A stretch of 7,003 nt of DNA. Origin: an uncultured Blautia sp. Its GTDB lineage: Bacteria > Bacillota > Clostridia > Lachnospirales > Lachnospiraceae. A model generated the notes under the pieces. The model had not been told where the DNA came from and did not search any database. It was given only the letters and a program-made list of their open reading frames with translations. Below, in pieces: positions 1-6,947 of the stretch. The first letter of the stretch is position 1, and every line of letters begins with the position of its first letter. Both the position numbers and the translations under genes were made by a program. The stretch lies in NCBI GenBank assembly GCA_934358405.1, contig CAKRKL010000102.1, positions 1-7,003 of the forward strand, written 5' to 3'.

Positions 1-1272
<1,272 letters not shown>

Positions 1273-1344
1273 TCAGATAACCAATTGATTTTATGTATTT
1301 TGCAGTCTTCCATGCATAACAGGCTGCAGTTCAGGAGATAAATT

Positions 1345-1638
1345 ATGACAAGTAAGCAAAGAGCATATTTAAAAGGTCTTGCCATGAAAATGGATGCCAT
1401 CATCCAGCTTGGCAAGGGCGGTCTTACACCGGAAAATACAAAAGCTGTTGACGAAGCTCTTGCAGCAAGAGAGCTGATCAAGATCAGTGTGCTGCAGAAC
1501 TGCCTGGAGGATCCAAAGGAAATGGCACAGGTTCTTGCAGAGCGTACCCATTCCCAGGTAGTGCAGGTTATCGGCAAGAAGATCGTATTGTACCGTGAAG
1601 GTAAAAAAGAGAAAAAGAAAATTGAGCTGCCAAAATAA
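1345..1638 (+). CDS. yhbY: YhbY family CRM-domain RNA-binding protein
   Basis: This 97-residue protein is a single CRM (CRS1-YhbY) domain, a KH-like RNA-binding fold known to associate with pre-50S ribosomal particles. It starts MTSKQRAYLKGLA, as family members do. The GxxG-type loop is visible in LGKGGLT (residues 22-28), followed by the helix ENTKAVDEALAARELIKI. Length is normal for the bacterial stand-alone form. A ribosome binding site, AGGAG at about 1333-1337, precedes the ATG. It lies 72 bp after obg with no terminator between them, so co-transcription is likely and fits a shared role in large-subunit maturation. The lysine-rich tail (KKEKKK) is encoded by the same DNA that encodes the start of nadD in another frame. 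In Bacillus subtilis the orthologue (yqeI) also sits directly before nadD. Confidence 0.95.
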   Translation: MTSKQRAYLKGLAMKMDAIIQLGKGGLTPENTKAVDEALAARELIKISVLQNCLEDPKEMAQVLAERTHSQVVQVIGKKIVLYREGKKEKKKIELPK

Positions 1639-2257
1639 TCACAGAAAAATCGGGATCATGGGCGGAACCTTTGATCCCATCCATATGGGACATCTGATAC
1701 TTGGCGAGCAAAGCTATGAGCAGCTGAAGCTGGATAAGGTATTGTTTATGCCAGCCGGCAATCCTCCGCACAAGAAGAACCGAGTTGGCAGAGCAGCTGA
1801 TGAGCAGCGTGTAGATATGGTCCGCCTTGCCATTTCAGATAATCCTCACTTTGAACTGTCTCTTGCGGAAATGAACGAGACCGGTTACACTTATACCTAC
1901 CGCACTCTGGAGGAATTAAAGGAATCAAATCCCGATACGGATTATTATTTTATCATCGGAGCCGATTCTTTATTTGCCTTTGAAGAGTGGCGTGAGCCCG
2001 GACGTATCTGTGCAGCCTGCACTCTTGTAGTTGCTGTGCGTGATCATGCATCCAGGGAGCAGCTTCGCGAGAGAATCCAGTATCTCTCAGAGAAGTATCA
2101 TGGACATTTTGTTATTCTGGATACTATGAACATTGATGTATCCAGTCACCTGATACGCCAGTGGATAGCCAAAGATAAAAGTCTGAAATACTACGTTCCG
2201 GATCTTGTAATCTCTTACATGAAGGAAAATGGAATCTACAGAAAGAAGGAAGTCTGA
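1595..2257 (+). CDS. nadD: Nicotinate-nucleotide adenylyltransferase
   Basis: The enzyme joins ATP and nicotinate mononucleotide to make deamido-NAD, the step shared by de novo and salvage NAD synthesis in the cytoplasm. In the 220-residue reading, the nucleotidyltransferase motif GGTFDPIHMGH is at 23-33, IGADS at 121-125, FEEWREP at 129-135 and the second ATP-binding motif SSHLIR at 183-188, so the active site looks complete. The start is uncertain. Homologues normally begin only a few residues before KIGIMGG, and no ATG exists there. The choices are GTG 1595 (used here, no clear ribosome binding site) and TTG 1622 (211 residues, weak AGAGA nine bases upstream). ATG 1658 would cut into the fold. 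Either usable start lies inside yhbY, overlapping its end by 44 or 17 bases, so translation is probably coupled. yqeK follows after 2 bp. Confidence 0.95.
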   Translation: MKVKKRKRKLSCQNNHRKIGIMGGTFDPIHMGHLILGEQSYEQLKLDKVLFMPAGNPPHKKNRVGRAADEQRVDMVRLAISDNPHFELSLAEMNETGYTYTYRTLEELKESNPDTDYYFIIGADSLFAFEEWREPGRICAACTLVVAVRDHASREQLRERIQYLSEKYHGHFVILDTMNIDVSSHLIRQWIAKDKSLKYYVPDLVISYMKENGIYRKKEV

Positions 2258-2259
2258 CC

Positions 2260-2865
2260 ATGGCAGATTATGATTTTGCGAAAATAGAAAAAAAGCTTTC
2301 CAAGTATCTGGATGAAGATCGTTTTCAGCATACCATGGGAGTCATGTACACCAGTGCCTGCCTGGCTATGGTACATGGATATGATGTGAAGGATGCACAG
2401 GTTGCCGGTCTTCTTCATGACTGTGCCAAATGCATCCCAAATAAAAAGAAACTGAAAATGTGCAGTGAGCATAATATCCCGGTGTCTGATTTTGAACTGG
2501 GGCATCCTTTTCTTCTCCATGCAAGATTAGGGGCATATATTGCTCATGAGAAATACGGAATTGACAATCAGGAGATTCTTTCTGCCATTAATTACCATAC
2601 TACAGGCAGATGTGATATGAGTCTTCTGGAAAAGATTATTTATATTGCGGATTACATTGAGCCTATGCGCTATAAGGCAAGCCGTTTGCCCGAAATCCGT
2701 AAAATCGCATTCCAGGATCTGGATGAGTGTATGTATGAGATTCTTAAAGATACGCTGGAATATCTGGAAGAGGATTCAGCTGAGGATATCGAGCCAACTT
2801 CCAGAGAAGCTTATATTTATTATAAAGAGCTACATAACAAACGCAGCAGTGTTACTAATGGCTGA
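2260..2865 (+). CDS. yqeK: YqeK family HD-domain Ap4A hydrolase (symmetrical)
   Basis: This 201-residue HD-domain metal-dependent phosphohydrolase belongs to the YqeK family, whose Firmicutes members hydrolyse diadenosine tetraphosphate symmetrically to two ADP. Visible metal-ligand candidates in order are H24 (FQHTMGV), the H53-D54 pair (LLHDCAK), H82 and H87 (GHPFLLHA), H113 (NYHTTG) and D131 (YIADYIEP). This is the full pattern expected of the family. The last 35 residues are acidic (EYLEEDSAEDIEPTS) and then helical. ATG 2260 is 2 bp after the nadD stop, with AAGGA about nine bases upstream inside nadD. It sits between nadD and rsfS as in B. subtilis, linking NAD supply and alarmone clean-up to ribosome control. 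The family call is strong. The Ap4A activity is inferred from studied relatives. Confidence 0.93.
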   Translation: MADYDFAKIEKKLSKYLDEDRFQHTMGVMYTSACLAMVHGYDVKDAQVAGLLHDCAKCIPNKKKLKMCSEHNIPVSDFELGHPFLLHARLGAYIAHEKYGIDNQEILSAINYHTTGRCDMSLLEKIIYIADYIEPMRYKASRLPEIRKIAFQDLDECMYEILKDTLEYLEEDSAEDIEPTSREAYIYYKELHNKRSSVTNG

Positions 2866-2883
2866 CAGCGAAAGGAGCGACAC

Positions 2884-3255
2884 ATGAGTACAGTAAGCAC
2901 AGAGAAAATGATGGCACAGATTGCCTGCAAGGCAATTGATGATAAAAAAGGACAGGATATCAAGGTTATTGATATTCATACCGTTTCTGTTATTGCAGAC
3001 TATTTCGTAATCGCAAGCGGAAGCAATTCCAATCAGGTTCAGGCAATTGTAGATAATGTTGAGGAACAGCTTGGACGTGCAGGCTTTGAGGCGAAGCAGA
3101 TTGAGGGAAATCGTAATTCCAGCTGGATCCTTATGGATTACGGCGATGTGATCGTACACGTATTTGATGAAGAGAACAGACTTTTCTATGATCTGGAGAG
3201 AATCTGGAGAGATGGAAAGGTTCTGGAAATGGATGATTTTTTAAATACACATTGA
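2884..3255 (+). CDS. rsfS: Ribosomal silencing factor RsfS
   Basis: RsfS (RsfA/Iojap, DUF143) binds ribosomal protein uL14 on the 50S subunit and blocks joining to 30S, lowering translation during starvation. The 123-residue length is typical. Characteristic segments are the KAIDDKKGQDIKVIDI opening, the core VSVIADYFVIASGSNSNQVQAI (about residues 36-57), the GNRNSSWILMDYGDVIVHVF block (about 78-97) and the closing LFYDLERIWRDG. ATG 2884 is 18 bp after the yqeK stop and has a good ribosome binding site, AAAGGAG at 2871-2877. It is the last gene of the left block and is followed at once by a strong hairpin terminator. In some clostridia a LytR/CpsA/Psr gene lies between yqeK and rsfS; none is present here. 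Confidence 0.96.
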   Translation: MSTVSTEKMMAQIACKAIDDKKGQDIKVIDIHTVSVIADYFVIASGSNSNQVQAIVDNVEEQLGRAGFEAKQIEGNRNSSWILMDYGDVIVHVFDEENRLFYDLERIWRDGKVLEMDDFLNTH

Positions 3256-3258
3256 TAT

Positions 3259-3293
3259 AATAGAAAAGACCGCCTATGGCGGTCTTTTCTATT
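3259..3293. terminator. Bidirectional intrinsic terminator between rsfS and lexA
   Basis: The arms 3259-3274 (AATAGAAAAGACCGCC) and 3278-3293 (GGCGGTCTTTTCTATT) are perfect reverse complements, 16 bp around a TAT loop. The GC-rich inner stem (GACCGCC/GGCGGTC) is flanked by an A-rich arm and a T-rich arm, so either strand reads as a GC hairpin followed by U-rich sequence. It begins 3 bp after the rsfS stop, and its right end overlaps the lexA stop codon (3292-3294 on the - strand). It should end both convergent transcripts. Confidence 0.93.
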
Positions 3294-3912
3294 ACTGGTA
3301 AAAACGCATGACACCGAATACCTTGCCCAGAATTTGTACTTCACCTGTGACAATGATCGGATCCATAGTATCATTCTCAGGCTGAAGACGATAATAGCCC
3401 TTTTCTTTGTAAAAGGTCTTAACAGTGGCAGAGTCTTCTACCATGGCGACTACAATATCACCGTTATCGGCAGTAGACTGCTGCTTCACAAGCACCTGGT
3501 CCCCATCAAAAATTCCGGCATTGATCATGCTGTCACCCTTTACCTTAAGCATAAAGCTCTGTTCATTAGGCATAAATTCCGAAGGAATCGGAAAATAGCC
3601 TTCTACATTCTCTACTGCCAGAATAGGCTGACCTGCCGCCACGGTTCCTACAAGCGGAACATTTACCACCTCACGACGGACAAGATTGAAATTGTCATCA
3701 ATGATCTCAATTGCTCTTGGCTTGGTAGCATCGCGACGGATATAGCCGTTTTTCTCAAGAGCTTCTAAATGGGCATGAACAGAAGAGGTGGATTTCAGAT
3801 TCACTGCTTCGCAGATTTCGCGGACTGCCGGTGGGAAGCCACGGTTCAGAATCTCACTTTTTATATAATCCAGGATTTCCTGCTGTTTTTTGCTGATTTT
3901 ACCATATGTCAT
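3292..3912 (-). CDS. lexA: SOS-response repressor LexA
   Basis: LexA represses DNA-damage genes and cleaves itself when stimulated by RecA filaments. The 206-residue protein has an N-terminal winged helix-turn-helix at about 1-70 (opening [17 protein letters not shown]; recognition region around [15 protein letters not shown]) and a C-terminal S24 peptidase domain. The cleavage bond is A93-G94 (VAAGQP), and the Ser-Lys dyad is S128 (KGDSM) and K165 (TVKTF). All are intact, so the repressor should be cleavable. I chose ATG 3912 because GGAGGA (3926-3921 on the - strand) lies eight bases upstream and the family starts at MTYGK. A longer frame to a TTG at 3939 lacks such support and would begin just inside the transcript of the likely promoter. 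The gene is transcribed alone towards rsfS. A LexA-like operator upstream suggests the usual autoregulation. Confidence 0.97.
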   Translation of the reverse strand: MTYGKISKKQQEILDYIKSEILNRGFPPAVREICEAVNLKSTSSVHAHLEALEKNGYIRRDATKPRAIEIIDDNFNLVRREVVNVPLVGTVAAGQPILAVENVEGYFPIPSEFMPNEQSFMLKVKGDSMINAGIFDGDQVLVKQQSTADNGDIVVAMVEDSATVKTFYKEKGYYRLQPENDTMDPIIVTGEVQILGKVFGVMRFYQ

Positions 3913-3920
3913 AAGAGTTT

Positions 3921-3926
3921 TCCTCC
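3921..3926 (-). promoter_or_regulatory. Ribosome binding site of lexA
   Basis: The - strand reads GGAGGA, followed by eight bases (AAACTCTT) and then ATG at 3912. This near-ideal Shine-Dalgarno site decides the start in favour of MTYGK over the upstream TTG at 3939. Confidence 0.88.
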
Positions 3927-3948
3927 GAAATTCATTCAACTTTTTCTA

Positions 3949-3977
3949 ATCATACCATACTTTTTCTCATTAAGCAA
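3949..3977 (-). promoter_or_regulatory. Sigma-A-type promoter of lexA (extended -10)
   Basis: On the - strand, TTGCTT (3977-3972) is followed by a 17-base spacer and TATGAT (3954-3949). The last three spacer bases are TGG, making an extended -10. The -10 ends 36 bases upstream of the lexA ATG, giving a leader of roughly 30 bases. The assignment rests on near-consensus hexamers, ideal spacing and position. Confidence 0.78.
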
Positions 3978-3987
3978 ACAGATATTC

Positions 3988-4001
3988 TGAAAATATGTTC
4001 G
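3988..4001 (-). promoter_or_regulatory. Candidate LexA operator (SOS box)
   Basis: The - strand reads CGAACATATTTTCA. The Firmicutes SOS box is CGAAC-N4-GTTCG, so this matches except for one core base (TTTC instead of GTTC) and the final flanking base. The inner ATAT also agrees with common boxes. It lies ten bases upstream of the lexA -35 element, so LexA bound here could hinder polymerase and provide autoregulation. It is about 78 bp from the -35 of the rightward promoter and probably does not control that one directly. Seen: the motif and its position. Inferred: binding. Confidence 0.6.
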
Positions 4002-4016
4002 TTTTCCCGGTTTTAT

Positions 4017-4043
4017 GTTGCTGTTCACTTCGTTCACAGCAAC
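4017..4043. repeat. Palindrome with 8-bp arms in the lexA divergent region
   Basis: GTTGCTGT (4017-4024) and ACAGCAAC (4036-4043) are exact inverted repeats around an 11-base centre. The centre region also carries a tandem direct repeat GTTCACTTC/GTTCAC (4023-4037). Neither strand has a T-run after the stem, so it does not look like an intrinsic terminator. It lies between the two divergent promoters, outside both predicted transcripts. It could be a regulator site or a dispersed intergenic repeat. Function is unknown. Confidence 0.5.
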
Positions 4044-4078
4044 GATTTTATTCCCTGAGACATTTCTTTTTGTTTTCC

Positions 4079-4107
4079 TTGTACTCAAAGACAAAAAATG
4101 GTACAAT
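4079..4107 (+). promoter_or_regulatory. Sigma-A-type promoter of the HlyD-like/yggS/sepF cluster (extended -10)
   Basis: TTGTAC (4079-4084), a 17-base spacer ending in TGG, and TACAAT (4102-4107) form an extended -10 promoter. Transcription would start near 4114, about 30 bases before the TTG start at 4143. An ATG at 4098, in frame with the gene, falls within the promoter itself and so cannot be the translation start of this transcript. Confidence 0.78.
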
Positions 4108-4127
4108 TGTTTGGCATAAATAAAAAA

Positions 4128-4136
4128 GGGAGGAGG
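4128..4136 (+). promoter_or_regulatory. Ribosome binding site of the HlyD-like gene
   Basis: GGGAGGAGG is followed by six bases (ATTTGC) and then TTG at 4143. This strong site fixes the start at a TTG codon although an in-frame ATG exists 45 bases upstream. Confidence 0.85.
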
Positions 4137-4142
4137 ATTTGC

Positions 4143-5552
4143 TTGTCCGAAAAGAAATCAAAAAATCCCAGTCATATGGCAGGGCTTCTTGTTCAGCTAA
4201 GAAAGGTATTCGGACTCAATATCGCCACCGTTGCTTTTGGTGTTTTGCTGATATATATGCTGTTTACAGCAGTCCTTTTAATCACTTCCACACATATCGA
4301 ATCTTATCAGGTAACTACAGGACCTCTTTCCCGTAATGAGACATATACCGGGATTTCCCTTCGCGAAGAGAGCGTATTTAAGGCAGAATCTTCCGGCTAT
4401 GTAAACTATTATGCAAGAGAGGGCAGCAAGATCAATGCCGGCGGAGCAGTTTATGGATTAAGTGCAGGCAAGATTGCAGAGACCTCCACTTCCTTAAGCC
4501 AGGAAGAACTGGCGAAGATCCGCAGCACTATGCTCAGCTTTTCCAAAAGCTTTACCGGAAGCAAGTTTAACAATACCTATAGCTTTAAGAATCAGCTGGA
4601 AGGAAGCATTCTTCAGTATGAGGGGATTTCCACTAACGGCAATGCCTCTTCGCAGGTGGTATCCATTGGCGGTCAGAATATCTGTAAGGCACAGGAGGAC
4701 GGGATTATCCTCTATGCTATAGACGGTTACGAGAATAAAACCATAGATACCCTTACTGCAGAGGATTTTGATCAGACCTCTTATCACGAAACAGATCTTA
4801 AGACCAATACCCAGGTACAGGCCGGGGATAACATTTATACTAATATTACAAGCGAGCTGTGGAGCCTGGTCATCCCGCTCAGCGATAAGCAGGCATCCAA
4901 GCTGGAGGGACGTACCACCATCCGCGTGAAATTTCTGAAGGATGGCATGACCCAAAGCGGTGATTTTTCCATTGTCAAAATCGATGGAAGCAAATACGGT
5001 AAGATTGATTTCAGCCGTGGACTGATCCGCTATGCATCAGAGCGTTTCCTCGACATTGAGCTTGTTACCAACACGGTAACCGGGCTGAAGATTCCGCTTT
5101 CTGCCACCACTTACCGGGATTTTTATGTAATTCCTGCGGAGTACTCCACCACAGATGCAAATGGCGTCATCGGTTTTAACAAAGCCTCAAAGGATTCTGA
5201 CGGGAACACCGTAACAACCTTTGTCAAAGCAGGAATATACGGCAAGGTTACGGCCAGCGTTGATAGCGATAAGAAAGAAATTTATAATTATTATGTAGAT
5301 AAAAGTGCGTTCAAGGAAGGAGATGCATTGGTCAAGCCAAGCTCCAACCAGCGCTTTATTGTCAGTGAAACAGAACCCCTTGAAGGAGTCTACTGTATCA
5401 ATCAGGGGTATGCTGTTTTCAGATGGGTCGAGATCCTGGACCAGAATGAAGAATACGCTATCATTTCCAGCAATACGCTCTATGGGCTTTCCAGATATGA
5501 CCGCATTGCCAGAGATGCATCTCAGGTAAAGGATCAGGATCTTTTTCATTAA
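4143..5552 (+). CDS. HlyD/membrane-fusion-like single-pass membrane protein of the sepF cluster
   Basis: This 469-residue protein has a short basic cytoplasmic N-terminus, one membrane segment at about 25-48 (rich in V, L, I, F) and a large extracellular part. Residues 83-106 (around SGYVNYYAREGSKINAGGAVYGL) look like the first half of a lipoyl/barrel-sandwich domain. A helical stretch at about 117-160 replaces the long coiled coil of true HlyD adaptors, and the second barrel-sandwich half is near 183-232 (KAQEDGIILYAIDG; VQAGDNIYT). A beta-rich region follows (about 238-445) and a polar tail. In a one-membrane cell there is no outer-membrane channel to dock, and no ABC or RND transporter gene is adjacent. 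It heads the transcript carrying yggS and sepF, so a role at the envelope or septum is possible. The HlyD-like label comes from fold-type resemblance. Function is unknown. The start is set by the ribosome binding site at 4128. Confidence 0.72.
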   Translation: MSEKKSKNPSHMAGLLVQLRKVFGLNIATVAFGVLLIYMLFTAVLLITSTHIESYQVTTGPLSRNETYTGISLREESVFKAESSGYVNYYAREGSKINAGGAVYGLSAGKIAETSTSLSQEELAKIRSTMLSFSKSFTGSKFNNTYSFKNQLEGSILQYEGISTNGNASSQVVSIGGQNICKAQEDGIILYAIDGYENKTIDTLTAEDFDQTSYHETDLKTNTQVQAGDNIYTNITSELWSLVIPLSDKQASKLEGRTTIRVKFLKDGMTQSGDFSIVKIDGSKYGKIDFSRGLIRYASERFLDIELVTNTVTGLKIPLSATTYRDFYVIPAEYSTTDANGVIGFNKASKDSDGNTVTTFVKAGIYGKVTASVDSDKKEIYNYYVDKSAFKEGDALVKPSSNQRFIVSETEPLEGVYCINQGYAVFRWVEILDQNEEYAIISSNTLYGLSRYDRIARDASQVKDQDLFH

Positions 5553-5583
5553 CCGATATACCATTTTTAAGGAGGGAATTAAA

Positions 5584-6279
5584 ATGTTAGCCAGAAATTT
5601 ACAACAGGTAAATACAAATATCGAAAGGGCCTGTGCAGCTGCAGGACGCACACCAGATGAAGTCACCCTTGTTGCGGTTAGTAAGACCAAGCCCGTATCT
5701 ATGCTTCAGGAAGCCTATGATGCCGGTGCCCGTGTCTTCGGAGAGAATAAGGTTCAGGAAATCATGGACAAGTACGACCAGCTGCCTTCTGATATCCAGT
5801 GGCACATGATCGGCCACCTGCAACGTAATAAAGTCAAATACATCATTGACAAGGTTGCTATGATACACTCTGTAGATTCCCTTCGTCTTGCACAGACTAT
5901 TGAGCAGGAAGCTGCAAAGAAGGATCTTGTTATGCCTGTTCTCCTGGAAGTAAATGTAGCAGAAGAGGATACCAAGTTTGGTCTTAAGGTAGATGAAGTA
6001 CTTCCACTTCTGGAGGAAATCAGCAGTTTTCCTCATATTCAGGTAAAAGGACTTATGACAATTGCACCTTTTGTAGAAAATCCAGAAGAAAATCGCAAAG
6101 TTTTTCGCACTTTAAAAAAATTAAGTGTTGACATTGGTGCCAAAAACATTAATAATGTTACTATGAGCGTTTTGAGCATGGGTATGACCGGAGATTATCA
6201 GGTTGCCATCGAGGAAGGCTCAACTATGGTGCGTGTAGGTACCGGAATTTTTGGTGAGCGTAACTACGCCACAATGTAA
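5584..6279 (+). CDS. yggS: YggS family pyridoxal phosphate homeostasis protein
   Basis: This 231-residue PLP-binding protein (YggS/YlmE/PLPBP, alanine-racemase N-terminal fold) has no known enzyme reaction and buffers vitamin B6, affecting amino-acid balance. K34 in LVAVSKTKPV is the PLP-linking lysine. Other family marks are FGENKVQE (52-59), WHMIGHLQRNK (73-83), VNVAEEDTKFG (123-133), GLMTIAPF (156-163), LSMGMTGDY (197-205) and the phosphate-binding close EEGSTMVRVGTGIFGER (210-226). It is full length. AAGGAGGG (5568-5575) precedes the ATG by eight bases, and the gene starts 31 bp after the HlyD-like gene. The yggS-sepF pairing is conserved across Firmicutes (ylmE-ylmF in B. subtilis), although PLP balance has no proven direct role in division. 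Confidence 0.95.
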   Translation: MLARNLQQVNTNIERACAAAGRTPDEVTLVAVSKTKPVSMLQEAYDAGARVFGENKVQEIMDKYDQLPSDIQWHMIGHLQRNKVKYIIDKVAMIHSVDSLRLAQTIEQEAAKKDLVMPVLLEVNVAEEDTKFGLKVDEVLPLLEEISSFPHIQVKGLMTIAPFVENPEENRKVFRTLKKLSVDIGAKNINNVTMSVLSMGMTGDYQVAIEEGSTMVRVGTGIFGERNYATM

Positions 6280-6303
6280 GAAGATTAAGATTGGAGATTG
6301 AAA

Positions 6304-6942
6304 ATGAGCGTTTTTGATAAATTACTGGATTCTATTAAACTGAATGATGATGACTATGATGAAGATGGTTATTTAGATGAAGATTTAATGGATGATGACG
6401 AAGAGGAAGATTTCTTTGATGATGATCCGATGGATGACAAGCCTAAGAAGAAGTTCTTCGAAAAATTCGGTCGTAAGAAAGAGGATGACTTCTCAGATGA
6501 GGAAGAACCCATTAAGGAGGAACCGGTGCATACCACTTCCGCTCCGAAAGCAGCTGCTGCCAAGTCTTCTGTGAAACAGCCGGCTGAGAAGCAGCGTCCG
6601 GTCACATCTTCTAAGATCACTCCTATGAGAAGCAGCCGTCGTTCCAATCAGACTTCCACTATGGAGGTATGTGTGATCAAGCCTGCCTCTATGGAAGACA
6701 CTCGCGAGATTGCAGATACACTTCTTGATAATGCAACTGTTATCCTGAATCTGGAGGGCATTGACGTAGAGCTTGCACAGCGTATCATTGATTTTGCATC
6801 AGGAGCATGCTATTCCTTAAATGGATCTCTTCAGAAGATTTCCAGCTACATCTTTGTACTTGGTCCCTCTTCTGTTGACATTACAGGTGATCTTCAGAAT
6901 ATTCTCGGTGGGGCTACCCCATCCGTAAGAGCTGGTTATTAA
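6304..6942 (+). CDS. sepF: Cell division protein SepF (long acidic-linker form)
   Basis: SepF polymerises, binds the FtsZ C-terminal tail and anchors FtsZ to the membrane. The 212-residue product begins with a likely amphipathic membrane helix (MSVFDKLLDSIKL, 1-13). Next comes a very acidic stretch (15-45, 21 Asp/Glu), a basic aromatic patch (46-59, KPKKKFFEKFGRKK), an Ala/Ser/Pro/Lys linker to about 118, and the SepF domain about 119-195. That domain includes EVCVIKPASMEDTREIADTL, the glycine turn of YSLNGSLQKIS and FVLGPSSVDI. B. subtilis SepF is near 150 residues, so the extra length is in the linker. ATG 6304 is preferred over TTG 6298 because GGAG (6293-6296) lies seven bases before the ATG and only one before the TTG. 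It follows yggS by 24 bp. Confidence 0.94.
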   Translation: MSVFDKLLDSIKLNDDDYDEDGYLDEDLMDDDEEEDFFDDDPMDDKPKKKFFEKFGRKKEDDFSDEEEPIKEEPVHTTSAPKAAAAKSSVKQPAEKQRPVTSSKITPMRSSRRSNQTSTMEVCVIKPASMEDTREIADTLLDNATVILNLEGIDVELAQRIIDFASGACYSLNGSLQKISSYIFVLGPSSVDITGDLQNILGGATPSVRAGY

Positions 6943-6947
6943 TTTTT

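Noticed and set aside
1301..1328. TGCAG...CTGCA inverted repeat in the obg-yhbY gap
   Set aside because: The stem is only 5 bp with an 18-base loop and no T-run, so it is too weak for a terminator. No convincing promoter was found in the gap either.
3913..3939. Nine-residue N-terminal extension of LexA from a TTG at 3939
   Set aside because: A strong ribosome binding site lies inside the extension and points to ATG 3912, where LexA proteins normally begin.
5187..5690. - strand reading frame of 167 codons across the HlyD-like/yggS junction
   Set aside because: It is antisense to two supported genes and their ribosome binding site, with no domain or start signal of its own.
6369..6647. Serine-rich reading frame on the - strand
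   Set aside because: It is antisense to the GAT/GAA-rich acidic linker of sepF. The serine runs are a composition artefact and there is no ribosome binding site or family resemblance.
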